From JBFXCS01 sp050181915 (GTDB lineage: Bacteria > Actinomycetota > Thermoleophilia > Miltoncostaeales > Miltoncostaeaceae): a stretch of DNA of 64,000 nt. How positions within the stretch are numbered: the first letter of the stretch is position 1; every line of letters starts with the position of its first letter. The notes below the pieces were generated by a model, which was not told the DNA's origin, did no database searches, and saw nothing but the letters and a program-made list of their open reading frames with translations. Position numbers and translations under genes: made by a program. Below are positions 28,973 through 37,735 of this stretch, piece by piece. The DNA is taken from the NCBI GenBank assembly GCA_050181915.1, contig JBFXCS010000001.1:1426001-1490000 (forward strand), written 5' to 3'.

Positions 28973-29922
28973 CCGCCCGCCCCGGTCGTCAGGCCCTCCA
29001 CGATCGTCTGCGCGTCGCGGCGCAGCAGCTGCTCGTACGTCGGCACCGGCCCGTCCGCCTCGGACAGCGAATCGACGTACAGGACGCCGCCGAAGCGGGC
29101 GCCCGCTTCGCGCGCCACCTGGCGCTGGGCCTTGTCGCTGACCGTCGACTCGCAGAAGACCGCGGGGACCCGGTTGTCGCGGACGAAGGTGATCGTCGAG
29201 GCGATCTGCTGGGGCGTGCCCTCCTGCTCGGCGTTCACCGGCCACAGGTAGCCCTCCCGCAGGCCGAAGTCGCGCGCCATGTACGAGAACGCGCCCTCGC
29301 AGGTCACCAGCGCCCGCCGGTCGGCCGGCACCCGCTCCAGCTCGGTCCTCACGTAGTCCCGCACCGCCGAGAGCCGCGCCGAGTAGCTCTTCGCGTTGGC
29401 GGCGAACACCGCCGCGCCGTCGGGATCCAGCTCGGTGAGCGCCGCGCGGATGTTCTCCACGTAGATCAGGGCGTCGCCGACCGACATCCACGCGTGCGGG
29501 TTCGGCTTGCCCGCGTACTCCGACGCGCCCGCGATCGGGATCGGCCGCACGCCGTCGCTCAGCGTCACGTGCGCGGCGCGCGAGGTCTGCAGGAACTGCT
29601 CGAACCACCGCTCCAGCCCGAGCCCGTTGTCGAATATGAGATCGGCGCCGGCGGCCTTCTTGATGTCCGACGGCGTCGGCTCGTAGCCGTGGATCTCGGC
29701 GCCCGGCTTCGTGATCGAGGCCACCTCGACGCGGTCCCCTCCCACCTTGCGCACCATGTCCGCGATGACCGTGAAGGTGGCCAGCACCCGGGGCTTGCCG
29801 GTGCCGCCGCCGGTCGCCCCGTCCCCCGATCCGCAACCCGCCATCACGAGCGCGGCGGTCGCGACCGCCACCGCGGCGGCCACCCGGACCCACCATTTTC
29901 CCCCGCCTCTGATCATGTTCAT
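28969..29922 (-). CDS. Manganese-type metal-binding lipoprotein (TroA/PsaA family)
   Basis: 317 residues with a lipobox (LVMAGC). Candidate metal ligands follow the PsaA/MntC order His-His-Glu-Asp: the His in PGAEIHGYEPTPSD, the His in GKPNPHAWMSV, the Glu in TCEGAFSYMARDFGL and the Asp in LYVDSLSEADGP. The Glu, plus PVNAEQEGTPQQI, marks the Mn/Fe rather than the His-rich Zn subclass. ATG 29922 is used; a GTG at 29937 would add five residues. A short palindrome lies 22 bp upstream, consistent with DtxR/MntR-type control (inference). Confidence 0.9.
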   Translation of the reverse strand: MNMIRGGGKWWVRVAAAVAVATAALVMAGCGSGDGATGGGTGKPRVLATFTVIADMVRKVGGDRVEVASITKPGAEIHGYEPTPSDIKKAAGADLIFDNGLGLERWFEQFLQTSRAAHVTLSDGVRPIPIAGASEYAGKPNPHAWMSVGDALIYVENIRAALTELDPDGAAVFAANAKSYSARLSAVRDYVRTELERVPADRRALVTCEGAFSYMARDFGLREGYLWPVNAEQEGTPQQIASTITFVRDNRVPAVFCESTVSDKAQRQVAREAGARFGGVLYVDSLSEADGPVPTYEQLLRRDAQTIVEGLTTGAGG

Positions 29923-29943
29923 AGCCGCAGCATACACAAACGC

Positions 29944-29955
29944 TAGTCTCGACTA
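29944..29955 (-). promoter_or_regulatory. Possible metalloregulator operator
   Basis: Inverted repeat TAGTC-TC-GACTA centred between the metal importer and the divergent ECF sigma gene, in a locally AT-richer patch. Its position suits an MntR/DtxR-type site, but the consensus is not an exact match. Confidence 0.35.
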
Positions 29956-30015
29956 ATACGCGCCCGGCCACCGGATCCGTCTCACGCGGTGGCCGCGGCG
30001 TACGTTCCCCATACG

Positions 30016-30492
30016 GTGACGCGCCTTCCTCCCTTCTCGCGCTTCATGGACGAGCACCGCGACGCGGTGTACCGCTACGCGCGCGCCGCGGTCGGCCCGC
30101 ACGACGCGGACGACGTCTTCCAGGAGACGTTCCTGAAGGCGCTGCGCGCCTACCCGCGGCTGCGCGAGCGCGACGCCGCGGGACTGCGCGCCTGGGTGCT
30201 GACGATCGCCCGCAACGCCGCCGTCGATGCGGCGCGGGCGCGGGGGCGGCGGGCCGTGCCGGTGGCCGACCCCGAGCCCCCGCCCGCCGAGGACGACCGC
30301 GAGCCGGGGGACCCGGCCCTGTGGAGGGCGGTGCGGGCGCTGCCGCCGCGCCAGCGCGAGGCGGTGGCCCTGCGCTACGTCGCCGACCTGTCCTACGCCG
30401 AGATCGGGCGGGCGATGGGGTGCTCGGAGGAGGCCGCGCGACGCAGCGCCTTCGAGGGGATCCGCAAGCTACGGGAGGTGTGGCATGGATGA
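30016..30492 (+). CDS. ECF-type RNA polymerase sigma factor
   Basis: 158 residues from GTG 30016 (29989 is an alternative GTG). Region 2 is FSRFMDEHRDAVYRYARAAVG followed by DADDVFQETFLKALRAYP and LRAWVLTIARNAAVDAARARGR. Region 4 is LPPRQREAVALRYVADLSYAEIGRAMGCSEEAARRSAFEGI, a complete HTH. No anti-sigma gene follows; instead the stop overlaps an O6-methylguanine transferase gene by 8 bp, so the two are coupled. Confidence 0.92.
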   Translation: MTRLPPFSRFMDEHRDAVYRYARAAVGPHDADDVFQETFLKALRAYPRLRERDAAGLRAWVLTIARNAAVDAARARGRRAVPVADPEPPPAEDDREPGDPALWRAVRALPPRQREAVALRYVADLSYAEIGRAMGCSEEAARRSAFEGIRKLREVWHG

Positions 30493-31105
30493 CGCCGTGG
30501 AGCGCGCGCTGCGCGAGGCGGGCGGCGCTCCGGTCGCGGGGGCGGCGCAGCGCGCCGCCGCCCGGGCCGCCGAGGCGGCCGGGCGCGAGGGCCTGGTGGA
30601 CGTGGCCTTCGCCCGGGTCGATTCACCGCTGGGCACGCTGCTCGTCGCCGGCACCGCGACGGGCCTGGCGATGATCGCCTACGAGGAGGGCGCCTGGGAC
30701 GATCCGCTCGCCCGCGTGGCCGACGCCATCTCGCCGCGGGTGCTGGAGGCGCCGGCCCGCCTCGACGACGCCCGGCGCGAGCTGGACGAGTACTTCGAGG
30801 GCCGCCGCCGCTCCTTCGACCTGCCCATCGACTGGTCGCTGGTGCGCGGCGCCTTCACCCGGCGGGTGCTGGAGAGCACGGCGCGCATCCCCTTCGGCGA
30901 GTCGCGCAGCTACGGACAGGTGGCGGCCGCCGCCGGCAGCCCCCGCGGCTTCCGCGCCGCCGGCAACGCGCTCGGCTCCAACCCGATCCCGATCGTCGTC
31001 CCCTGCCACCGGGTGCTGGCGGCCGGCGGGCGGCTGGGCGGCTACACCGGCGGCACCGAGCGCAAGTCGTTCCTGCTCGCGCTGGAGGGCGCCGCGGTGC
31101 CCTGA
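30485..31105 (+). CDS. ogt: Methylated-DNA-protein-cysteine methyltransferase with an N-terminal extension
   Basis: 206 residues. The acceptor motif VVPCHRV places the alkyl-accepting Cys at 174; IPFGESRSYGQVAAAAGSPRGFRAAGNALGSNP is the DNA-binding HTH with the Arg finger. It repairs O6-alkylguanine in a suicide reaction. The first ~40 residues (MDDAVERALREAGGAPVAGA...) are not part of the MGMT fold and begin like a short anti-sigma N terminus. It overlaps the sigma gene, an arrangement expected to link sigma activity to alkylation repair (inference). Confidence 0.92.
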   Translation: MDDAVERALREAGGAPVAGAAQRAAARAAEAAGREGLVDVAFARVDSPLGTLLVAGTATGLAMIAYEEGAWDDPLARVADAISPRVLEAPARLDDARRELDEYFEGRRRSFDLPIDWSLVRGAFTRRVLESTARIPFGESRSYGQVAAAAGSPRGFRAAGNALGSNPIPIVVPCHRVLAAGGRLGGYTGGTERKSFLLALEGAAVP

Positions 31106-31232
31106 GAGGACGGGGTGTGGCGTCCCTGTTGTGACCGTGTGGCACGCGTGCAACGCGCTGTACCGCCGCCCACCCGCGGGGATAGTGTCGCCGCATCCCC
31201 CGGACATTCCCCCGCGGCAGAGGAGGATCCCC

Positions 31233-33113
31233 TTGGCCATCGCACGCGCCTCTCGCCGGAGGAGGACAGGGCTCGCCCTGCTCGCCTCCGCGGTGGGCTT
31301 CGGCGTCGTCACGGCCGGCGCGGCGTCGGCCCACACGACCCCGGCGAAGAAGCCCCAGGAGCACCGCACCCTCCACCGCTCGGCGGCGACGCCGAAGACG
31401 GTGGACCTCCAGTTGCTGTCGTTCAACGACTACCACGGCCACCTGCAGCCGCCCACCGGCAACGACGGGCTGCTGGTCACCGCCCCGGGCACGCCTCCCG
31501 TCACCACCCCCGCCGGCGGCGTCGAGTACCTCACCACCCACCTGCGGCGGCTCCGCCAGGGCCACCGCAACACGCTCACCGTGGCGGCCGGCGACCTGAT
31601 CGGCGGCTCGCCGTTCCTGTCCGGCCTGTTCAAGGACGAGCCGAGCGTGGAGACGCTGAACACGCTGGGCCTCGACGTCTCCAGCGTCGGCAACCACGAG
31701 TTCGACGAGGGCGTCACCGAGCTGCTGCGCATGCAGTACGGCGGGTGTCACCCGGTCGAGGGCTGCTACGACCCCGACGGCTACTCCGGGGCCGACTTCA
31801 ACTGGCTCGCCGCGAACGTGACCTACAAGGACGGGGTCGCGGTCGCGAAGCCGGCGAACGCGCCGCGCTACGGCGCGTGGTGGAGGACGACCCGCACCGG
31901 TCGCACCGTCCTGCCCCCGACCGCCGTGAAGAGGGTGGGCGGCGTGAAGGTCGGCTTCATCGGCATGACGCTCGAGAGCACGCCGACGCTGGTCGCGCAG
32001 GCGGGCATCCGCGACGTCGACTTCCACGACGAGGTCGAGACGGCGAACCTGGCCGCCAAGGACCTGCGTCGCAGGGGCGTCAAGGCGATCGTCGTGCTGC
32101 TGCACGAGGGTGGCCTGCCCCCCACGGGCGTGCCGTACGACTACGTCTGCAACGACGGCACCACCCTCGGGCTCACCGGCCCGATCGTGGAGATCGCGCA
32201 GAACCTCTCGCCGTCGATCGACTTCGTGGTCACCGGCCACACCCACCAGCCCTACACCTGCAACATCCCCGACCCCGCCGGCAGGGACCGCTGGGTGACG
32301 AGCGCCTCGTCGTTCGGTCGCGTCATCACCGAGACGAACCTGAAGCTCGACAGGCGCACCGGCGACGTGATCCGCGACTCCGTGACGACCGCGAACCACG
32401 CGGTCACCCGCGACGTCGCCGCCGACCCGATCCAGACCGCGACGATCGCGAAGTGGGAGGGGCTGTCGGCGCCGATCGCGAACCGGGTGGTCGGCGACAT
32501 CACCGGCGACATCGCCCGCAGCGTCACCCGCGACACCGAGTCGTCCCTGGGCGACCTGATCGCCGACGCCCAGCTGGCCGCGACCGCCGCGCCGGGCGAC
32601 GGCGGTTCGGTGGCGGCGTTCATGAACCCCGGCGGCGTGCGCGCCGACCTCACCTTCGCCGGCTCGGCGGCGGGCGAGGGCGACGGCAAGGTCACCTACG
32701 GCGAGTCCTTCACGGTCCAGCCGTTCGGCAACCTGCTCGTCACCATGGACCTCACGGGCGCCCAGATCGACACCCTGCTCGAGCAGCAGTGGACCACCGA
32801 CCCCGCGCGGGCGGCCTTCCTCTACCTCGGCGTGTCGCAGGGCTTCGCCTACTCCTGGTCGGCGTCCGCGCCGGTCGGGGCGAAGGTGGACCCGGCGTCG
32901 ATCACCATCAACGGGACGCCGGTCGACCCGGCGGCCACCTACCGCATCACGGTGAACTCGTTCCTCGCCGACGGCGGCGACGGCTTCACGGTGCTGCGCG
33001 AGGGCGCGAACCGCGCCGGAGGCGGCGTGGACCTCGACGCCTTCAACGCCTACCTGACGGCGAACTCGCCGGTCACCGGGCCCGTGCCGAACCGGGGCAC
33101 GCGCCTGCCGTAG
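31233..33113 (+). CDS. Secreted 5'-nucleotidase / metallophosphoesterase (UshA type)
   Basis: 626 residues from a TTG preceded by AGGAGG at ideal spacing; the ATG-like starts upstream add a non-signal leader. A Tat/Sec-type signal (ARASRRRRTGLALLASAVGFG, cut near AASAHT) directs export. The metallophosphatase domain has LLSFNDYHGHL, AAGDLIGGSPF, VGNHEFDEG and VTGHTHQPY. The C-terminal 5_nucleotid_C domain has GDLIADAQLA, AFMNPGGVRADL and YRITVNSFLADGGDGF. It releases nucleosides and phosphate outside the membrane. A terminator follows. Confidence 0.93.
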   Translation: MAIARASRRRRTGLALLASAVGFGVVTAGAASAHTTPAKKPQEHRTLHRSAATPKTVDLQLLSFNDYHGHLQPPTGNDGLLVTAPGTPPVTTPAGGVEYLTTHLRRLRQGHRNTLTVAAGDLIGGSPFLSGLFKDEPSVETLNTLGLDVSSVGNHEFDEGVTELLRMQYGGCHPVEGCYDPDGYSGADFNWLAANVTYKDGVAVAKPANAPRYGAWWRTTRTGRTVLPPTAVKRVGGVKVGFIGMTLESTPTLVAQAGIRDVDFHDEVETANLAAKDLRRRGVKAIVVLLHEGGLPPTGVPYDYVCNDGTTLGLTGPIVEIAQNLSPSIDFVVTGHTHQPYTCNIPDPAGRDRWVTSASSFGRVITETNLKLDRRTGDVIRDSVTTANHAVTRDVAADPIQTATIAKWEGLSAPIANRVVGDITGDIARSVTRDTESSLGDLIADAQLAATAAPGDGGSVAAFMNPGGVRADLTFAGSAAGEGDGKVTYGESFTVQPFGNLLVTMDLTGAQIDTLLEQQWTTDPARAAFLYLGVSQGFAYSWSASAPVGAKVDPASITINGTPVDPAATYRITVNSFLADGGDGFTVLREGANRAGGGVDLDAFNAYLTANSPVTGPVPNRGTRLP

Positions 33114-33124
33114 CGATCCGGCCG

Positions 33125-33153
33125 CGACCCGGGCCCACCGTGGGCCCGGGTCG
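33125..33153 (+). terminator. Terminator after the nucleotidase gene
   Basis: 13-bp perfect stem CGACCCGGGCCCA/TGGGCCCGGGTCG with a 3-nt loop, 12 bp past the stop. It insulates the following cassette. Confidence 0.7.
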
Positions 33154-33252
33154 TCGCGGATCCAGCCGTGACGGCGCCGTGACAGACCGGCGGCAGGATC
33201 GAGGGCGCCGAGGCTCCCGTCGTCGGGGGCCGTATCCCCCGATGGGAGCCCC

Positions 33253-35733
33253 ATGGCCAAACGACTGCAGCACCCGGTGCCCTTCTCGATCCCGGCGGAG
33301 GTGCTGGCCACCGATCCGTCGAACGCCGACCGATTCGTCTACGCCCCGACCCTGGTCATGTACGACCCGCAGCGCGACGAGCCGACGGTGCTGCGACCGT
33401 CGCTGCAGCTGGCGCGCGCGGCCTTCTACGCCACCTTCGTCGCGCCGGGCGCCATCACCGATGACATGCTGGCGCGCTACCCGGGCCTCGCGGCCGAGGT
33501 GGAGCGCTATCGGGGGGCCAAGACGGCGTCCGCGCGGGCATCGCAACCCGCCGCGGTCGATCCGCTGATGGTCGAGCTGAACGAGCGGCTTCGCGACGCG
33601 GCGGCCAAAGGCGAGGTGGCCGAGGTGTCGCGCCTGGCGGCGACGATGGCGGCATCCACCGTGTCGCAGGCCCTCACCCCACTCGGCTACTCGGAGGCGA
33701 CGATCACGGTCGGCGGCGGCACGACCCACGCGGCGACGCCGGTGACGACGGTGACGGTGACCACACCGCCTCCCCCGCCGGGCGGCACGGACGTCCCCAT
33801 CCCGCCACCGCCGGTGCCGCCGGTCGTGCCGGAGGTGCAGGACATCCTCGCCTCGGAGCTGGCCATCCTCTTCCTCGACCGCACCCGCATCCGGCCCAGG
33901 GGGTTCGCGCTGGGCGAGCACGTCTATTCGCTGAGCCTCGCCCCCGGCGAGCAGGTGGTGCTGGAGGAGAAGACCTACTCGAAGCGCGAGGAAAGCTTCG
34001 AGGAGAGCTCCGAGCAGGAGAAGACCTTCGACACCGAGATGTCGTCGACGCTGACGACCGAGCTGAACGAGGGCATGGCGTCCGAGCGCTCGCGCAACTC
34101 GGTGGACGCCAACTCGATGGGCGCGAACATCGGCGGCGAGATCTACGGCATCACCTTCAATGTGGGGCCCCAATCGTCGAGCACGGTCACCGACGCCGAC
34201 CGCGACTCGGCCAACTCATCGGTCAAGACCTCTCACGCGAGCTCGTCGAAGGTGGCCGCACGCAACCGAGCCCAGCACAAGACCGTGATGCGGATCACCA
34301 GCGAGTCGCGCTTCGAGACCTCATCGCAGCGCACGATCCGCAACCCCAACCCGAACACGCCGATCGACATCCAGTACTTCAAGGTGATGCAGCGCCTGGA
34401 ACTGGCCCACGAGCGCTACGGCGTGCGGCTCTGCTGGGCGCCGGTGGTGTCGAACCCGGGGGCGCGCCTCTTCGCCCGCCTCGAGGCGGCGCGCACGGAG
34501 CTCTACGCCCGGGTGGTGGGCGCGGGAGCCGGGCCGCGGCCGGCGATGCCCACCCCGCCCGGCGGCACCACGACGCCGCCCAGGGTGATCACCGCCAGTC
34601 AGGTGGCCGACAGGTTCGACCCGCTCTGGGGCGGGCAGAGCCACGACTACATCGTCGAGATCCCTGCGCCGTCCGGCATGCAGTGGAACGGCGACCGGGC
34701 CGCCGTCACCAACAGCCTGCGGTTCACGTTCACCGGCTCACGCCCGGCCGACGCCCAGGTGAGGAGCGTCCTGCCCACGCCCACCGGCGCCAGGGCGGTG
34801 GTCCATGTGGGGGTGGAGGACAACGCCAACCCGTTCAAGCCCGACTACTGGGAGAGGCGGGGCACGGCCACCTTCACGGTATCGGCCACCTTCGTGGCCG
34901 TACCGGCCCCGGCGGCCGGCGACGAGCAATACAGGAAGGACCTGGCCACATGGCGCGAGTCGGTGGCCCAGTGGGAGGCCCTCGACGCCGCGGCCAAGGA
35001 GGCGGCGCGGGCCGAGGCCGACCGGGCCTGGACCGACAAGCGGCGCGAGATCCTGGCCGGCACCGACCATCTGCTGGAGGTGATCGGGGCGATCGTGGGC
35101 GCGACGGTGTTCACGGAGGGAGGCCGCCCGGGTGTGCGGGTGGTCGACTTCCTGGAGGACGTCTTCGACTGGAAGAACGCATCGCTGCGGCTCTATCCCG
35201 GCTGGTGGAGCTCGCGTGGCGTGCGCGACCCGGACGGCGCGCCCGACAGCTTCGTGAATGCGGCGTGGGCGCGCCTCTACCTGCCGGTCAAGCCCGGCTC
35301 CGAGGCGGCCGCGCTGCGCTGGATCCACGAGCTGCGGACAACCGGCACCGGCTCACCGGAGACCGAGGCGCTGGTGACGAGGGTGCTGCAGGAGCTCGGT
35401 GACTTCCGCACCGCCAACTTCGGCGGCCCGGACGAGATGGTGGTGGCGAACGGCCCCGGCACCTGCCCCCAGGTGAGCGAGAAGTTCGTCTGCCTGGGCA
35501 CCTGGAAGGAGACGGTGCCCACCGACGGCACCCACGCCGAGGTGATGCAGGCCACCAGCTCCGCGGCCGACGACTACTCGCGCGAGGCCCTCGCCGACGG
35601 CGAACGCGTCCGAAACGCCGCGATCGAGCGCGCGCGCGTGGAGAACCGGCTGATCGAGGCCGCCGAGCAGACCGGCGCATCCGGCATCGACACGGACGTC
35701 CGCATCCACCTGGGAGAGCGGCCATCGACGTAA
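33253..35733 (+). CDS. Large multidomain protein of unknown function (cassette gene A)
   Basis: 826 residues, no signal peptide or TM helix. Residues 1-150 form a helical domain, 160-195 is a Pro/Thr linker, and 200-400 is a beta/charged region (SLSLAPGEQVVLEEKTYSKR, SEQEKTFDTEMSSTLTTELN) rich in Glu, Ser and Thr. A second Pro linker covers 430-445, a beta-sandwich-like domain 450-550 and a long helix 556-600. A block at 630-690 (VDFLEDVFDWKNASLRLYPG, then YLPVKPGSEAA) resembles, from memory, an unnamed family of large bacterial proteins. The ATG has GGGAG 6 nt upstream. Genes B and C follow with overlaps. Confidence 0.7.
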   Translation: MAKRLQHPVPFSIPAEVLATDPSNADRFVYAPTLVMYDPQRDEPTVLRPSLQLARAAFYATFVAPGAITDDMLARYPGLAAEVERYRGAKTASARASQPAAVDPLMVELNERLRDAAAKGEVAEVSRLAATMAASTVSQALTPLGYSEATITVGGGTTHAATPVTTVTVTTPPPPPGGTDVPIPPPPVPPVVPEVQDILASELAILFLDRTRIRPRGFALGEHVYSLSLAPGEQVVLEEKTYSKREESFEESSEQEKTFDTEMSSTLTTELNEGMASERSRNSVDANSMGANIGGEIYGITFNVGPQSSSTVTDADRDSANSSVKTSHASSSKVAARNRAQHKTVMRITSESRFETSSQRTIRNPNPNTPIDIQYFKVMQRLELAHERYGVRLCWAPVVSNPGARLFARLEAARTELYARVVGAGAGPRPAMPTPPGGTTTPPRVITASQVADRFDPLWGGQSHDYIVEIPAPSGMQWNGDRAAVTNSLRFTFTGSRPADAQVRSVLPTPTGARAVVHVGVEDNANPFKPDYWERRGTATFTVSATFVAVPAPAAGDEQYRKDLATWRESVAQWEALDAAAKEAARAEADRAWTDKRREILAGTDHLLEVIGAIVGATVFTEGGRPGVRVVDFLEDVFDWKNASLRLYPGWWSSRGVRDPDGAPDSFVNAAWARLYLPVKPGSEAAALRWIHELRTTGTGSPETEALVTRVLQELGDFRTANFGGPDEMVVANGPGTCPQVSEKFVCLGTWKETVPTDGTHAEVMQATSSAADDYSREALADGERVRNAAIERARVENRLIEAAEQTGASGIDTDVRIHLGERPST

Positions 35734-35771
35734 CCGGCACGGTCGCCTGGGACGCGGCCACTCACACCTGC

Positions 35772-36650
35772 GTGGTGCGGCCGGCCGGTGCCGAAGCGGC
35801 CCTGCCCGAGTTCGCATGGCGGCCCCGCGAGGAGACGATCACCCCGTCCGAGCTGGCCGCCGAGAACGTCAGGCGCGCCCTCGCCCAGGTGGCGGCGACA
35901 CCGGAGGGAGCGACCTTCCAGCGGCTGATGCGCGAGCCGGACTATCGGTCGCGGTTCGTCGGCGGATACGAAGAGGGACGCGGCGAGGGGATGCAGGCCG
36001 CCCTCGCCGCGTGGGCCGAGGACTACCTGGGCGTGCTGGCCGTGGTCGTCAACGGTCTGATGGAGCTGGCGGGGGCCGTTTCGGGGATCTCCCGGGCCGC
36101 CTTCACGACGACCGTGACGGCCTGGTTCGCGAGTCCGGCGGGCACCCGGGTCCCGCCTCCGCAGGATCCGGCGTTCGCGGCCCTGCTCGCCCGCCTGCGG
36201 GGCGGCGCCGGCTCGTCCCCGCCCCGGCCGGCCGTGATCGACGACGAGGACGAGGAGGTGGGCGCCGACGAGCAGGCCGCGGATCTCCTGGAGGCCGCCG
36301 CCTACGCCGACGGCATGTGGCGGCTGGCGCGGTCGGAGATCGCCCGCACCGCGATGGGGCCCGTGCGACTGGCGTACGCCGACTGGATCGAGGAGCTGGG
36401 CGCCGACGCCATCCCGATGTGGCGCGAGGTGGTGGCGTTCAACTGCCACCCCACCGAGCAGGGCCAGCTGGTCGGCGCCTGGGAGGGCATGGCCCTGGTG
36501 AACACCCTGCGCTCCCTGGTGGAGGCGTCCCTGGAGCTGCTGGGCCGCCATCCCGAGTTGGCGCTGACCGCGATCCCCGGTCTCGGCACCCTCGAGTCGC
36601 TCGCGGTCGATGCCGCGGCGGGCGTCGCGATGGACGACGAGGACGACTGA
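35772..36650 (+). CDS. Cassette gene B, unknown function
   Basis: 292 residues from GTG 35772. The frame is open upstream and reads plausibly as IDVTGTVAWDAATHTC, beginning at an ATC (35724) with GGGAGAG 5 nt before it, so the true start may be 48 bp earlier, overlapping gene A. The product is helical, with a moderately hydrophobic stretch (YLGVLAVVVNGLMELAGAVSGI), an acidic linker (VIDDEDEEVGADEQ) and a second helical domain (MGPVRLAYADWIEELGAD). It ends in an acidic tail (MDDEDD). No family recognised. It overlaps gene C at TGATG. Confidence 0.65.
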   Translation: MVRPAGAEAALPEFAWRPREETITPSELAAENVRRALAQVAATPEGATFQRLMREPDYRSRFVGGYEEGRGEGMQAALAAWAEDYLGVLAVVVNGLMELAGAVSGISRAAFTTTVTAWFASPAGTRVPPPQDPAFAALLARLRGGAGSSPPRPAVIDDEDEEVGADEQAADLLEAAAYADGMWRLARSEIARTAMGPVRLAYADWIEELGADAIPMWREVVAFNCHPTEQGQLVGAWEGMALVNTLRSLVEASLELLGRHPELALTAIPGLGTLESLAVDAAAGVAMDDEDD

Positions 36651-37696
36651 TGACCGTCCCGAAGGCCGTGTGGAAGGTCCTCTCGAAACGCGACAGGGTG
36701 ATCCTGGTGGGACGCAACGTCACGGCGGGCGTCGCCAAGGACGGGTCCGCGATCGCCAAGCGCCTGCCGAAGAAGCCACCGCACCTGGACACCAGCATCG
36801 CACGTGCGATGCGGGCGTCGCGTGGACGGCTGCTGGCGAAGCCGGCGATGCTGCACGTTGCGGTCGACTCGGCGGAACTGGCCGAGCTCCTCCTGCGCGG
36901 ACCGGCCGTGCGCCGCAATCGCTCGCTGGCGCAGATCGTGAGGGATCTGCGCCGATCCGACTGGGCCGAGCTCCTCCTGAAGCTGAAGACCCGCCTGGGC
37001 ATCTCGCCCGCCAAGCGGGTGAGCGCCGTGAAGGGGCTGATGCTCGAGCTGGACGTGCGTCGCCTACCCGAGTTCCAGGAGCTCATCGCGCGATCGGAGG
37101 CACGGATCGCCGGCTCGCAGGGGCGCTGGCACAAGAAGGCGTTCGTCGTGCGCAACGCGCGCACGGCCGGCGACTCGCGCGAGATCGCCGACTACCTGAT
37201 CGTGACCTTCGACGACATCGACGACCCGAGGCGCATGTGGGTGCTGGCCGTGGTCGAGTCGAAGTCGGAGCACAACGCGATCGCCCTCATCCACCAGGGT
37301 GAGTTCCGCGGCATCCCGGGCCGCCTCGACCCGCACCTGGGTGAGGCGCTCGGCCAGCCGCAGTGGGTGGTGGAGCGGGCGAAGACGTTCGGCCTCGATC
37401 TGAGCGAGGCCACGATCGAGGGCTGGAAGGGCCGCCGCCGGCCCGGCACGTTCGGACCGGAGAGCCGCGAGCTCGTCATCCTGCACGAGTCGGACAGGCC
37501 GCTCGGCGCGCAGACCACGGAGCTGGTGGGGGTGGTGCCCCCGGACACGGAGGCCCGGACCCTCAAGGAGATCATGCGCGTGACCGCCAAGCGGAAGGTC
37601 AGGATCTGGTTCCACCGCATGAGGGGCGCCGACGCCACCGACCTCGCCCGGGACGCGATCGCCGGCTTCGAGGGGGCCGCCGGCACCTCCCGGTGA
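36650..37696 (+). CDS. Cassette gene C, possible PD-(D/E)XK nuclease-fold protein
   Basis: 348 residues. The basic N-terminal half (KVLSKRDRVILVGRN, KRLPKKPPHLDTSIARAMRAS) leads to a core REIADYLIVTFDDIDD, then strand MWVLAVVESKSE with E203-x-K205, then Q216 in LIHQGEFRGIPGR. Asp, ExK and a following Gln are the ordered elements of PD-(D/E)XK nucleases and of restriction-fold toxins. The match rests on pattern only, and a non-nuclease role is possible. The start overlaps the gene B stop. A hairpin terminator ends the cassette. Confidence 0.65.
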   Translation: MTVPKAVWKVLSKRDRVILVGRNVTAGVAKDGSAIAKRLPKKPPHLDTSIARAMRASRGRLLAKPAMLHVAVDSAELAELLLRGPAVRRNRSLAQIVRDLRRSDWAELLLKLKTRLGISPAKRVSAVKGLMLELDVRRLPEFQELIARSEARIAGSQGRWHKKAFVVRNARTAGDSREIADYLIVTFDDIDDPRRMWVLAVVESKSEHNAIALIHQGEFRGIPGRLDPHLGEALGQPQWVVERAKTFGLDLSEATIEGWKGRRRPGTFGPESRELVILHESDRPLGAQTTELVGVVPPDTEARTLKEIMRVTAKRKVRIWFHRMRGADATDLARDAIAGFEGAAGTSR

Positions 37697-37700
37697 ACGG

Positions 37701-37720
37701 GCGCCCGTGCTCACGGGCGC
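37701..37720 (+). terminator. Hairpin ending the three-gene cassette
   Basis: 8-bp perfect stem GCGCCCGT/ACGGGCGC with loop GCTC, 5 bp past the gene C stop. Confidence 0.6.
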
Positions 37721-37735
37721 GCAGTACGCGCGCGG

